This document shows, piece by piece, positions 8,535 to 17,834 of a DNA stretch of 48,678 nucleotides (the stretch's first letter is position 1; each line of letters starts with the position of its first letter). The translations under genes were made by a program, and so were the position numbers. Source of the stretch: Planctomycetota bacterium (lineage in GTDB: Bacteria; Planctomycetota; Planctomycetia; Gemmatales; Gemmataceae); assembly GCA_021807595.1 (NCBI GenBank), contig JAKBCS010000023.1:1-48678 (forward strand), in the 5' to 3' direction. The notes beneath the pieces are model-generated. The model ran no database searches. It had not been told where the DNA came from and saw only the letters and a program-made list of their open reading frames with translations.

Positions 8535-9791
8535 ATGCCTTTTCACGAACATATCTTGGCCAACGGTCTACGAATCATCGGCGAGAGCAGCCCCTCGGCG
8601 CGCTCGGCGGCGTTGGGCTTTTTCGTGCGCACCGGGTCGCGCGACGAAACGACGGAGGAATGCGGCGTCACGCACTTTCTCGAACACATGGTGTTCAAAG
8701 GCACGCCGCGCCGCACCGCGTTCGATGTCAACCGCGATTTTGACGCCATCGGCGCGGACTACAACGCCTTCACCAGCGAGGAGACAACCGTTTTCCACGC
8801 CGCCGTCTTGCCCGAATATCTGCCGCAAGCGGTGGATCTCCTCGCCGACATCATGCGGCCGAGTCTGCGCCAAGAAGATTTCGATATGGAGAAACAGGTT
8901 ATCATCGAAGAGATCGGCATGTACGAGGATCAGCCGATGTGGTCGGCCTACGACCGCGCCAAACGCCTGTACTTCGCCGATCACAAGCTGGGCAACAGCA
9001 TCCTCGGCACACCCCAAAGCATCACCGACTTGACGCGCGACCAGATGCACGCCTACTTCCAGCGCCGCTACGTCGCTCCGAATCTGCTCGTTTCCGTCGC
9101 GGGGAACATCGACTGGCCCGCGTTCGTGGCGCTGGTTGAGAAACAATGCGGCCATTGGGAGAACGGTCCCATCGGCCGCAACGGACTGGTCGAGACCAAC
9201 GGATCGTGCCGCTTCGAACTGTTAACCAAGGAGAAAGTGGCGCAGGAACACGTCATCCTGATCTCATCGGGTCCGCCGGCCGATTCGCCGCTCCGCCACG
9301 CCGCCGACCTGTTGGGAATGGCCATCGGCGACGATTCGGGCAGCCGGCTGTACTGGGCGCTGGTCGATCCCGGCCTGGCTGACTCCGCCGATTGCAGCTT
9401 CCACGAATATGAAGGCACCGGGGCGTTCTACACCTCCTTCAGCTGCCAGCCGGAGCAGAGCGAGGAGGATCTCGAACTGGTCCTCGACGTGCTGCGCGAC
9501 GTGCAAGACAACGGCATCAGCGAAGAGGAGTTGAACCAAGCGCGCAACAAAGTGCTGTCGCGCGTGGTGCGCGGCAGCGAACGGCCCAAGGGACGCATGA
9601 TGGCCTTGGGCATGAATTGGATTTATCAGCACGGCTACCGCTCGGTGGACGACGATCTGCGCGCCTACGAGACGGTAACGCTGGAGACGATCGACGATGT
9701 TCTCGAACGCTATCCACTCGACCGTGCAACGACGTTCGCTCTGGGACCGCTAGCGAAGTTGTCTCTACCCGGCGCGAATGGGGCAAAATAA
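8535..9791 (+). CDS. Active M16 zinc peptidase
   Basis: A 418-residue M16 metallopeptidase. The inverted zinc motif is intact as THFLEHMVFKG, with H47, catalytic E50 and H51; the third ligand comes from the glutamate pair in IIEEIGMYED near 125-126. Further family features are DFDAIGADYNAFTSEETT and the C-terminal half (DDSGSRLYWALVDPGLADS). Family members degrade peptides or remove targeting sequences. The start at 8535 follows GGAGAT, and an upstream in-frame ATG at 8490 lies in the intergenic hairpin region. It forms a likely heterodimer with the preceding inactive M16 protein. The TPR gene starts 3 bp after its stop, so translation of the two is probably coupled. Confidence 0.95.
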   Translation: MPFHEHILANGLRIIGESSPSARSAALGFFVRTGSRDETTEECGVTHFLEHMVFKGTPRRTAFDVNRDFDAIGADYNAFTSEETTVFHAAVLPEYLPQAVDLLADIMRPSLRQEDFDMEKQVIIEEIGMYEDQPMWSAYDRAKRLYFADHKLGNSILGTPQSITDLTRDQMHAYFQRRYVAPNLLVSVAGNIDWPAFVALVEKQCGHWENGPIGRNGLVETNGSCRFELLTKEKVAQEHVILISSGPPADSPLRHAADLLGMAIGDDSGSRLYWALVDPGLADSADCSFHEYEGTGAFYTSFSCQPEQSEEDLELVLDVLRDVQDNGISEEELNQARNKVLSRVVRGSERPKGRMMALGMNWIYQHGYRSVDDDLRAYETVTLETIDDVLERYPLDRATTFALGPLAKLSLPGANGAK

Positions 9792-9794
9792 AAG

Positions 9795-11141
9795 ATGAGC
9801 GGCGCGCTGGCGACACGGCTGGGACGAATGCTTCGCGGAAGTCTCGCCCTTCCGCGCCGCCTCATTCGTCGTCCCGCGCGCGCCTTGGCCATCGCCGGCT
9901 TACTGGCGGTCATCGGTCTGGGTTGCGGCATCGCCGGTGCCTATTTGTGGGCGGCCTATCATGTGCGCGCCGCCCGCGCCGAGTTAGACCGTTATCATAC
10001 CTCGAAAGCCATCGAACATCTGAAGGCCGGTTTAAGGGTGTGGCCCCACGATGCCGAAACCCTGATCCTGGCCGCGCGCGCCTCGCGCCGCGCGGGGGCA
10101 TTCGATGAGGCCGAACGCTGCCTCGAGCGCTGTCCCCCGCTGCACGGCAAAATGGAGGCGGATCTCGTCTTGGAGCGCGATCTCCTGCGCATGGAGCGAG
10201 GGGAACTGGACGGCGCGAACCGAGTCCGCGACGAGGTGTTGAAGCGAGAAGACCCAGCCATTGCGCTCGTTCTCGAAGCGTGGGCGAAAGGCTGCCTGCG
10301 CATGTATCGTCCCTTCGATGCGGAGGAGGCGGTGAAGCAATGGCTCGAACGTCAACCCGACAATCCGCAAGCGCTCGATATTCGGGGTCAGATCCGCGAA
10401 CTGCAACAGCTGCCGGACGACGCGATCGAATGCTATCGCCTCGCCCTGGCGGCGGACGCCGAGTTGGACGACGTGCGCCGGCATCTGTGCGCCGCCCTGA
10501 TGCAGCAGAACGAATTCGACGAAGCGCGACCGCATCTGGAATTCCTGAATCGCCGTACCGCGGGCGACGCGGTGATCGAGGTTCATCTGGCGCGCGTCCG
10601 GGCGCAGATGGGGCACACGAAAGAAGCCGAGACGTTGCTCGACGAAGCGTTGGCGCAGCGGCCCGATTTCGCGCCCGCTCTGGCCGAGCGCGGCAAGCTC
10701 GCTCTGCAAGACGGTCGAACCGACGAAGCGGAACACTGGCTGCAGCGGGCCGTCGCCCTGGAACCCGGAGATCTTCCGTCTCGCTATCAACTCGCTCTGT
10801 GTCTGGAGCGTAACGACAAATCCGAAGAAGCGCGGCAGGAACAAGCGCGCCTCCGCGCGCTGGAGGCGGATGCTCAGCGCCTGCAGGAGATCTCCACCGT
10901 CAAGATGCAGCAAGACCCGCACAACGCCGATCTCCACTACCAAGCCGGCATCATCGCCCTTCGCGTGGGCAACGTCGCGGAAGGATTGCGCTGGCTGCAC
11001 AGCGCGCTGCGCGAAAATCCCAACCACCAAGAGACCCACCGAGAATTGATGAAGTACTACCAAAGCATCCGCGACTTCCAAAGCGTGCGCGAACACCGGG
11101 CGAAGCTGCGGAACGCGAATGGAATCGAGCCGCATTCTTAG
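9795..11141 (+). CDS. Membrane-anchored TPR protein (paralogue A)
   Basis: A 448-residue protein with one hydrophobic segment at about 31-53 after a basic N-terminus, which suggests anchoring in the inner membrane with the rest outside the cytoplasm. About ten tetratricopeptide helices follow, for example KAIEHLKAGLRVWPHDAET, EAETLLDEALAQRPDFAPAL and EAEHWLQRAVALEPGD. Its residue pattern matches the protein at 12891-14210 along the whole length, including VWP near the first repeat and WLERQPDN mid-protein. It probably scaffolds protein interactions. Its start lies 3 bp after the M16 stop with only a weak ribosome site, which points to translational coupling. The partner is unknown. Confidence 0.85.
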   Translation: MSGALATRLGRMLRGSLALPRRLIRRPARALAIAGLLAVIGLGCGIAGAYLWAAYHVRAARAELDRYHTSKAIEHLKAGLRVWPHDAETLILAARASRRAGAFDEAERCLERCPPLHGKMEADLVLERDLLRMERGELDGANRVRDEVLKREDPAIALVLEAWAKGCLRMYRPFDAEEAVKQWLERQPDNPQALDIRGQIRELQQLPDDAIECYRLALAADAELDDVRRHLCAALMQQNEFDEARPHLEFLNRRTAGDAVIEVHLARVRAQMGHTKEAETLLDEALAQRPDFAPALAERGKLALQDGRTDEAEHWLQRAVALEPGDLPSRYQLALCLERNDKSEEARQEQARLRALEADAQRLQEISTVKMQQDPHNADLHYQAGIIALRVGNVAEGLRWLHSALRENPNHQETHRELMKYYQSIRDFQSVREHRAKLRNANGIEPHS

Positions 11142-11325
11142 CCGTCCGGCCCACCCGAAGCAAAGTCGGTCGCCTTTTGCAGAGCGATCGGGTCTCTGGA
11201 CGGATGAACAGATTAAACAATGATTAAAAGTGAAAATCTTGACTTCCATCCAGGAAACTTGCGGAATATAAATAAGAGATAAGCTGTTTTTTCAGGTTGT
11301 CGTCCGGTTTGCGAGGGAGATTGGT

Positions 11326-12246
11326 ATGGCTCGGTTTATACGAGTTCTAAAGAACGGATGGAATGGCGGCGAGGCAAAGCGCGGCTTTACCCTGATCGAG
11401 TTGTTGGTCGTCATCGCGATCATTGCTATTCTGATCGGTCTGCTGCTGCCCGCCGTGCAAAAGGTGCGCGAAGCTGCCGCCCGCGCCCAATGCAGCAACA
11501 ATTTGAAACAAATCGGTCTGGCGTCGCAGAATATGTTCGACGTGAATCAGGGCACGATTCCACCCAGCATCGGCAGCTATCCGAAACCATTTCCGTCGAC
11601 GGGCAACGGCGAGGGGGGCACTTTGTTTCTCATGCTGCCCTTCATCGAGCAGGGCAACGCCTACAACCAAAGTTACCCCTACAACGATTCCTTTAACGGC
11701 GGTTTGCCGACCTATTCCGAATACGGCGGCATCGCCGTGGGACTGGTGGTCAAGAGTTACGGCTGTCCCTCCGATCCAACGTATCAGGCCTCGCGCATCG
11801 GGCCGTGGGGTCAAACGGTCGCCAGTTACGCGGCCAACGGGCAAGTCTTCGCCGGCAGCCGCTGGAATGCGAACTACGGCCGCTTCCCAGCCTCCATTGT
11901 GGATGGCACCTCGAACACCATCTTCTGGACCGAGAAAGAAGCGGTGACCCTCGGTAACTGTGGTCAGCCGCAGCTGGCGGTGGGTTACAACTACTGGCAA
12001 GATTGGGGTTCGGTCATCGCTTCGTCCCAAGCCGGCCAGCCCACCGGACCCGGCGTGTACTTCCAGGTCAATCCCGTACCCGTCGGCCAAGGTTGCGACG
12101 GCATCGCCAATTCGGGACATACAGCCGGCGTCCAGTGCGGCATGGGAGACGCCAGCGTTCGCATCGTAACTCAAGGCACGAGTACGACGACCTACTGGTA
12201 CGCCTTGACGCCGGCCAACGGCGACGTTCTTGGGCCGGATTGGTAG
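11326..12246 (+). CDS. DUF1559 pseudopilin
   Basis: A 306-residue DUF1559 protein, typical of planctomycetes. After a short basic leader, residues 19-40 give the prepilin motif [19 protein letters not shown] with Glu at mature position 5, then the usual PAVQKVREAAARAQCSNNLKQIG helix. The C-terminal SGHTAGVQCGMGDASV has the family's H-x9-D spacing, but with Ala after the Asp where DG is usual. The ATG is preceded by GAGGGAG. The gene lies 184 bp after TPR paralogue A, in an AT-rich leader with TATAAATA-like sequence near 11270 that may hold a promoter. It is followed by a lipoprotein and TPR paralogue B, a plausible single module. The role of DUF1559 proteins is unproven. Confidence 0.93.
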   Translation: MARFIRVLKNGWNGGEAKRGFTLIELLVVIAIIAILIGLLLPAVQKVREAAARAQCSNNLKQIGLASQNMFDVNQGTIPPSIGSYPKPFPSTGNGEGGTLFLMLPFIEQGNAYNQSYPYNDSFNGGLPTYSEYGGIAVGLVVKSYGCPSDPTYQASRIGPWGQTVASYAANGQVFAGSRWNANYGRFPASIVDGTSNTIFWTEKEAVTLGNCGQPQLAVGYNYWQDWGSVIASSQAGQPTGPGVYFQVNPVPVGQGCDGIANSGHTAGVQCGMGDASVRIVTQGTSTTTYWYALTPANGDVLGPDW

Positions 12247-12290
12247 TCGCTCCGCGCTTCGTTCTCCCGCCGCCGAGCCAATGCGGCGCA

Positions 12291-12352
12291 GAGTCCGTGC
12301 CATAAGCCCCTCTCTCCCGTACTCAGGGGAGAGGGGCTTATGGCACGGACTC
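12291..12352. repeat. Long palindrome of the CCCCTCTCCC family
   Basis: A 62-bp inverted repeat with arms of about 27 bp. The outer arms (GAGTCCGTGCCATAAG and its complement) and the CCCCTCT core pair perfectly, with a small bulge near the loop around CGTACTCA. The right flank GGCACGGACTCTTA is shared, with changes, by the copies at 24641 and 88-203. It lies between the pseudopilin and lipoprotein genes and could stop or protect the transcript there. Confidence 0.9.
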
Positions 12353-12415
12353 TTACCGGCGGGAGGTTGGTTTATTCCCGCCGATTATCGACACTTTTTC
12401 GTTCGAGGTTAAAAA

Positions 12416-12883
12416 ATGAGCGATCTCTCCGTGGTCCGGCACATGCACCGGGCGAGTGCGATTCTGTTCCTCCTGCTGTTGATGCCGTTGGTGGGCTGCG
12501 GCCGGTCCAAAGGTACGCTCTCCGGGAAAGTTACCTATCGAGGCGCGCCTTTGCCCGGCGGCACCATCACCATCGTGCCCGAAAAAGGCAATGCGGCGCA
12601 GACAATGTCGGGGAAGATCGAATCGAACGGAACTTACAGCGTTGCCAATGTCCCCGCCGGCGCGGTGAAGGTGAGCATTCGCGTCTCGGAGCCTACACCC
12701 TTTGCCGAAGCCCGAATCCCGCCGTCCGAGATAGCCGCGAAGGGCAACGAAGCGTTCAAGCCGCCCGCGAACTCCGCGCAGCCCACCGTGAGACTGCCTC
12801 TCGAATACAGCGATCCGGATAAATCGGGACTTCGCTACACCATCAACGGAGGCGCTCAGTCACAAGACATCGACTTGAAATGA
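12416..12883 (+). CDS. Small lipoprotein with carboxypeptidase-regulatory-like fold
   Basis: A 155-residue exported lipoprotein. The N-terminus ends in a lipobox, LLMPLVGC, so the mature protein would begin at the Cys near residue 28. The mature part opens with GTLSGKVTYRGAPLPGGTITIVP and SNGTYSVANVPAGAVKVSI, the pattern of the beta-sandwich carboxypeptidase regulatory-like (transthyretin-like) domain found in many planctomycete lipoproteins next to DUF1559 genes. GAGG precedes the ATG. The TPR gene starts 7 bp after its stop, indicating an operon. A role in the envelope beside the pseudopilin is inferred from position only. Confidence 0.85.
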   Translation: MSDLSVVRHMHRASAILFLLLLMPLVGCGRSKGTLSGKVTYRGAPLPGGTITIVPEKGNAAQTMSGKIESNGTYSVANVPAGAVKVSIRVSEPTPFAEARIPPSEIAAKGNEAFKPPANSAQPTVRLPLEYSDPDKSGLRYTINGGAQSQDIDLK

Positions 12884-12890
12884 GCGCGCC

Positions 12891-14210
12891 ATGCCGACGG
12901 CTCGCATCGCGACTCTGTTCCAATCGATCCGCCGCCATCCCTGGCGCGTGATGGCGGCGCTCGGGTTCTTTGTCGCCACTCTCGTCGCCGCGCCTCATGC
13001 TTGGGCGTGGTATCACTTCCAGCGCGCGAAATCCTGTCTGGCTCAGGGGCGGTCGCTTGAGGGGCAACTCCATCTGGCCGCTTGCCAAAAGGTTTGGCCC
13101 GATAGCTCCGACGTTCACCTGTTGGCGGCGCGCGCCGCCCGCCAAGTCGGCGACTTCGCAACGGCGGAGCAGCACTTTCAAGCGATGCGGCAGCTGCACC
13201 CCGATCCCACTCCCCAGCGCTCGTTCGAGTGGGCTTTGCACTCGGCGACAGCGGGCGATCTAGGATCCAACGAGGCATTGCTGCGGCCAAAAACCCATCT
13301 CTCGTCCGAAGAAGGCGCGCTGGCCTGCGCGGCGCTTGCGGAGGGCTATCTGCGCAACTATCGAGGACCGGAAGCCCTACAAGTTCTCGACGCCTGGCTC
13401 GAACGGCAACCGGACAACCTCCACGCGCTGAAGCTGCGGGGAGATGTCTGGCGTCAAGCGGAGGCCTTGAGCAAGGCGGCGGAGTGCTATGAGCGCTTGC
13501 TGGAACTCGACCCGGATCATCGAGAGGCGAGGCATTGGCTGGCTCTGTGCTTGCTCGACGGCGCGAGGCCCGCCGAGGCGCTGCCGCACTGGGAACGACT
13601 GCGCGCCGAATCTCCCGACGATCGGGAGACGCAGACGCAACTCGCGCGCTGCCTGGTCCAAGTGGGACGGAAGGAGGAGGCCAGACTCCTCTTGGAAAAG
13701 GTTTTAGCAACCGATCCGGATCGCGTCGCCGCCTTGCAGACGCTCGGTCATCTCCATCTGCAAGAGGGCCGGCTCTCCGAGGCCGAATCGTCCCTGCGGC
13801 ACGCGCTGCGCCTGGCTCCGCGCGATTACAAAATCAATGGGTTGCTGCTTCAAGTGCTGCGACAACAGGGCCGGAGCAAAGACGCGGAGGCCCAAAGCGA
13901 ACGAGTTCAGCTTTTGGAAGCGCGTTGGAAACACTACCGCAAGCTCGCGCGCGATTTGGCCGAACATCCTCAAGAACCGGAGCTTCAGTGCGAGCTGGGG
14001 GCGGCACTGCTCGATCTCGGCTACGACGATCTCGGCTTGCGCTGGCTGCTCAGCGCCGTGAAGGAAGAGCCGCGCTGCCGCCGAGGACACGAACTGTTGG
14101 CTCGATGGTACGAAAATCATCGGGACGCGGATCGCGCATCTCATCATCGAGGCCAAGCGCGCGCCTTGGCCTCTTCCTCCGGTATCCCCTCGCGCCCCCC
14201 GAAACCCTGA
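12891..14210 (+). CDS. Membrane-anchored TPR protein (paralogue B)
   Basis: A 439-residue protein with a basic N-terminus, a hydrophobic segment at about 18-38 (VMAALGFFVATLVAAPHAWA) and tetratricopeptide repeats to the C-terminus, for example KAAECYERLLELDPDHREA and EAESSLRHALRLAPRD. It aligns with the 9795-11141 protein: both have the anchor followed by W/AYH, a KVWP/RVWP repeat, WLERQPDN and a C-terminal GLRWLxSA block. It starts 7 bp after the lipoprotein stop with a weak ribosome site, so coupling is likely. The two paralogues flank the pseudopilin and lipoprotein, which suggests a duplicated scaffold for one envelope assembly (inference). Confidence 0.85.
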   Translation: MPTARIATLFQSIRRHPWRVMAALGFFVATLVAAPHAWAWYHFQRAKSCLAQGRSLEGQLHLAACQKVWPDSSDVHLLAARAARQVGDFATAEQHFQAMRQLHPDPTPQRSFEWALHSATAGDLGSNEALLRPKTHLSSEEGALACAALAEGYLRNYRGPEALQVLDAWLERQPDNLHALKLRGDVWRQAEALSKAAECYERLLELDPDHREARHWLALCLLDGARPAEALPHWERLRAESPDDRETQTQLARCLVQVGRKEEARLLLEKVLATDPDRVAALQTLGHLHLQEGRLSEAESSLRHALRLAPRDYKINGLLLQVLRQQGRSKDAEAQSERVQLLEARWKHYRKLARDLAEHPQEPELQCELGAALLDLGYDDLGLRWLLSAVKEEPRCRRGHELLARWYENHRDADRASHHRGQARALASSSGIPSRPPKP

Positions 14211-14744
14211 ATGCGGTGTCGGCGAGTGGAGCGCGGAAATTGAAAGGCTAACCCCCACCGTTCGCCAGGCCGTGCATTCTACCGAGCTTCGCTCTCGCCA
14301 AAGGTCGCAGGCGAACAAGTCTTCCCGTCTTCCAGAAAAAATATGCAACTCGACTCAAGTCGAACGGATGAGGCTGACGATATGATGGCAGCCCCCCGAT
14401 CCGCGTCGCCGCGAGGTAGATCGGGAGTCGTTCGATCGGCTGGCGTGGATACCCCCGTTTTTCGGGACCGGGTCGCGCCGATCGTGGATTCATCCCAGTT
14501 CCCTATGAGGAACCGACCCGTGACCCCATACTTCCTCCCGCGCCCCCGCAACGGGCCTCGCTAGACACATTTGCTCTCCGCGCGGTTCAATCCCGTCACG
14601 GATTCGATTCGCGCGTCCAATCACCGCTCTACTGTTGCCATGTAGGGCGTCCGGTTTTCCGAGACGTCTCCACTAAGACTCGATGGACTTGACTTCGCAC
14701 TGTTACCGTGTGTATCCGCAAACACCCCATTAGGAAGTCTCAGC
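14211..14744. other. Intergenic region before the subtilisin gene
   Basis: This 534-bp gap has no frame with convincing coding composition; a 73-codon plus-strand frame at 14343-14564 has no family signature and I do not call it. It contains a perfect 10-bp palindrome GAGACGTCTC at 14661-14670 and a weak promoter-like pair, TTGACT at 14689 and TATCCG at 14713 with 18 bases between them. AGGAAG before 14745 is the ribosome site of the protease gene. Confidence 0.45.
14689..14718 (+). promoter_or_regulatory. Weak candidate promoter of the subtilisin gene
   Basis: TTGACT (14689-14694), an 18-base spacer, and TATCCG (14713-14718) preceded by TGTG, which resembles an extended -10. The -10 match is poor, so this is only a suggestion. 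The ATG lies 27 bp downstream. Confidence 0.25.
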
Positions 14745-17700
14745 ATGTTGACGCCACGGAACCGACAGAAAGCTCAAGCGCGACGGCCGATCCGGACTCC
14801 TCTCACCTTGGAAGCGTTAGAGGATCGGACCCTGCTCAATGCCGCTCCTTCAACCGTTCTCGATTTGAACGGACTCGGCGTAAATCCGACTAAGTACAGT
14901 TCGACGGACATCTTGGTGCGATTTCAGACGCCGCCGGGCACTCCCGGAGGTTCGGAGTTGGTGAAGGGCACTGCGTTGGGCAGCGCTATGCCCTTGGTCT
15001 CCGGTCTGTACGAAATCGCGCTGGGCAAGGGCACGACGGTGGCCCAGGCTTTGGCGGCGTATAAGGCCGAGAAGGGAGTTTTGAGCGCCGAGCCAGACTA
15101 TCAACTGAAAGTCTCGTCCGTCCCCAACGATCCGCTCCTCAGCCAACAATGGTATCTGCACAACACGGGACAGAACGGCGGCAAGCCCGGCGCGGACATT
15201 CATGCCGAACAGGCATGGAGCGTGACCAGCGGCAGCCCCAATGTTGTCGTCGCCGTCATCGACACGGGCATCGACTACAACAATCCCGATCTGGTCGATA
15301 ACATCTGGATCAATCAGGCCGAGATTCCCAACTATTGGTACACCAAGACGAGCGCGTCGAGCGGCTACGATAAGCTCGTCTACAAATGGCAAATCAAGAC
15401 GGCGACGCCGGGTGTAATCACCTTCCGCGATCTCAATAATCCGGTGAATGCCGGCTTAGTGTGGAAGAGCGACGGCAACAGCCTCGTCGATCCGACCGAC
15501 TTGCTGCGCTTGCGCACCCAGGGCGGATGGACGTATGCCGGCAACACGCAAGACGGCGACAAGGCCCACCCCAACGATATTTTCGGTTGGAACTTCGTCA
15601 ACAATACGAACAATCCGTTCGACTACAACGGCCACGGAACCAACGTGGCGGGCATTCTCGGCGCGGTGGGCAACAACGGCATCGGCGTCGTTGGCGTCGA
15701 TCCCAACGTGCAGATCATGCCGCTTCAGTTCATGGGGGCCGACGGCAGCGGATCGGTCAGCAACTTCATTCAGGCGCTCAACTATTCCATTCAACACGGC
15801 GCGAAAATTACCAACAACAGTTGGGAAGGAGCGCCGTACAGCCAAGATCTGTACGATGCCATCGCCAACGCCCAAGCTCACGGTCAGATTTTCGTGGCGG
15901 CAGCCGGCAACGAGGGGACGAACAATTACACGATCCCCGATTATCCGGCCAGCTTCAGCACCAGTCTCACCAACGTCGTCGCCGTCGCCGCCACCACCAA
16001 TACCGACCAGTTGGCCTATTTCTCGAACTACGGCCCGGACAGCGTGGCCTTGGCTGCTCCCGGCGTCAACATTTACAGCACGCTGCCCGGCAATCAATAC
16101 GGAGCCATGAGCGGAACCTCAATGGCCGCCCCGCAGGTCGCCGGCGCAATGGCCCTGGTCTGGGGGTTGCACCCGACTTGGAATTACGTTCAAGTCATCG
16201 AACAAGTTCTCAGCACGACCGACAAACTGCCGAGCTTGCAAGGCAAGGTCGAGACGGGAGGCCGCCTCGATGTCGCCGCCGCCGTCGGTTGGAACCTTTC
16301 GACCACCACCACGCCCGCCATTACCTCGGTCGGCGTCGAAGGCTCGAACAGCACTTCCATGTACGGCTTGATGCTGACCTTCAACGAACCCATCGACGTT
16401 AGCTCGTTCAGTTCTAGTGCCGTCCGGTTGACGAACCCCTACGGCCAAGCCATTCCGGTCGTGGTCAACGTGGTTCCCGACTCGTCGGATCGACAGATCC
16501 GCTTGACCTTCGCCAATCAGACGCTTTTGGGCAATTACAAGCTGTCGATCGACTCCGCTGTCCGCGACATGATGGGCGTGGCCATGACACCCTACGTTGG
16601 GGTCGTCACGCTTAATCCGGTGCAGACCTACGGCAGCAGCGTCGCCCAGGCGATAAAACCCTACGGCTTGGCCATGTCGTCGATTACCGTGCCCGCCGGG
16701 ATGACCGTGGGCAACGTGCAAGTGCGGGTGAACGTCAACTATCCCCACGACGACAATCTGTATCTCTATCTGATTTCGCCGACCGGCAAGACGATCGCCC
16801 TCGACTACAATCGCGGCGGAGCGGGGGCGAACCTGACCAACACGCTGTTCTCGCAGCAAGCCAGCACGCCGATCGGCCAGGGGCACGCCCCGTTTGACGG
16901 AGCGTACATTCCGGAAGCGGCCTTAAATCAACTCGTAGGCAGCAACGCCGCCGGCAGTTGGCGTCTGGGCATTCGCAACTCCGGAGGCGGCAGCGGTACT
17001 TTGGTGAACTGGTCGCTGATCTTGTCTCCCGCCGCCACCATCGACGCGGTCTCCACCAGTTCGGTACCGAGCAGTTCCCTGGCCAACACGGCCAGCACGA
17101 CGACCACGCACACCTACACCAGCAGCGCCGCTCAGGCCATCAAGCCCTATGGCTTGGCTCTGTCTCCCATCTCGGTTCCGTCCGGTACCACCGTGAGCAA
17201 CGTGCAAGTGCGGGTCAATGTGAGCTATCCCGACGACGCCAAGTTGTACGTTTATTTGATCTCGCCGACGGGCAAGACCGTGGCCCTCGACTACAACCGA
17301 GGCGGCACGGGGGCGAACCTGACCAACACGCTGTTCTCGCAGCAAGCCAGCACGCCGATAAGCAAAGGGGCTGCTCCGTTTGACGGATCGTATCTGCCCG
17401 AAGCGGCGTTGACCAATCTGGTCGGCAGTGCGGCGGGCGGCGTCTGGCGTTTGGGAGTGCGCAATTACGGAGGCGGCAGCGGAAACCTCGTCAACTGGTC
17501 GCTCGTTCTCACTTCCGGTGGCACAGCAAGCAGTATCAAGACCAGTTCCGTGGACGTTGCGATGACTCCTCCGACCAACCCGACTCCCGCTCCGGCCATC
17601 GCCCCCGAAGCGCTCAATGCCAATGCTAAATCGACGTTCGCGCTGGTCGCCAACGTCACGGCTCCGCCACCGCTCCTTCCACAGCCCACTCCAGAGCAGA

Positions 17701-17834
17701 CCGCCGCCGCCGCGCCTACCTCTCCCGCAGTTCTCGGAAAAGTCCTCTCTTCCGTTCGATCCCTCAAACGATTTATGGGCACTTTATGGACCGGCAAACG
17801 GCCCAAAGGTGACGCAAACGAGACGGCGGAATGA
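14745..17834 (+). CDS. Exported subtilisin-like serine protease with two P domains
   Basis: A 1029-residue S8 peptidase, predicted to be exported. Residues 22-31, LEALEDRTLL, match the LEPR-XLL motif of large planctomycete surface proteins. An inhibitor-like propeptide spans about 50-125. The catalytic triad is D173 (VVAVIDTGID), H297 (NGHGTNVAG) and S459 (SGTSMAAPQVAG), with oxyanion N389. A beta-rich linker at about 525-625 is followed by two proprotein-convertase P domains, each with QAIKPYGLA, YLISPTGKT and NLTNTLFSQQ. A Pro/Ala-rich C-terminal tail ends in basic residues. Tandem P domains suggest a secreted or surface-bound protease with a stabilising or binding tail. AGGAAG precedes the ATG. 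The substrate is unknown. Confidence 0.95.
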   Translation: MLTPRNRQKAQARRPIRTPLTLEALEDRTLLNAAPSTVLDLNGLGVNPTKYSSTDILVRFQTPPGTPGGSELVKGTALGSAMPLVSGLYEIALGKGTTVAQALAAYKAEKGVLSAEPDYQLKVSSVPNDPLLSQQWYLHNTGQNGGKPGADIHAEQAWSVTSGSPNVVVAVIDTGIDYNNPDLVDNIWINQAEIPNYWYTKTSASSGYDKLVYKWQIKTATPGVITFRDLNNPVNAGLVWKSDGNSLVDPTDLLRLRTQGGWTYAGNTQDGDKAHPNDIFGWNFVNNTNNPFDYNGHGTNVAGILGAVGNNGIGVVGVDPNVQIMPLQFMGADGSGSVSNFIQALNYSIQHGAKITNNSWEGAPYSQDLYDAIANAQAHGQIFVAAAGNEGTNNYTIPDYPASFSTSLTNVVAVAATTNTDQLAYFSNYGPDSVALAAPGVNIYSTLPGNQYGAMSGTSMAAPQVAGAMALVWGLHPTWNYVQVIEQVLSTTDKLPSLQGKVETGGRLDVAAAVGWNLSTTTTPAITSVGVEGSNSTSMYGLMLTFNEPIDVSSFSSSAVRLTNPYGQAIPVVVNVVPDSSDRQIRLTFANQTLLGNYKLSIDSAVRDMMGVAMTPYVGVVTLNPVQTYGSSVAQAIKPYGLAMSSITVPAGMTVGNVQVRVNVNYPHDDNLYLYLISPTGKTIALDYNRGGAGANLTNTLFSQQASTPIGQGHAPFDGAYIPEAALNQLVGSNAAGSWRLGIRNSGGGSGTLVNWSLILSPAATIDAVSTSSVPSSSLANTASTTTTHTYTSSAAQAIKPYGLALSPISVPSGTTVSNVQVRVNVSYPDDAKLYVYLISPTGKTVALDYNRGGTGANLTNTLFSQQASTPISKGAAPFDGSYLPEAALTNLVGSAAGGVWRLGVRNYGGGSGNLVNWSLVLTSGGTASSIKTSSVDVAMTPPTNPTPAPAIAPEALNANAKSTFALVANVTAPPPLLPQPTPEQTAAAAPTSPAVLGKVLSSVRSLKRFMGTLWTGKRPKGDANETAE
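16822..17359 (+). repeat. Tandem P-domain duplication inside the protease gene
   Basis: The P-domain coding unit is repeated with an offset of 486 bp (162 codons). A 52-bp block at 16822-16873 is identical to 17308-17359, inside a longer region of lower identity. Such exact identity within an otherwise diverged repeat points to recent duplication or gene conversion. Confidence 0.85.

Noticed and set aside
14343-14564. 73-codon plus-strand frame before the subtilisin
   Set aside because: No ribosome site or family signature, and its composition is like the surrounding non-coding sequence.
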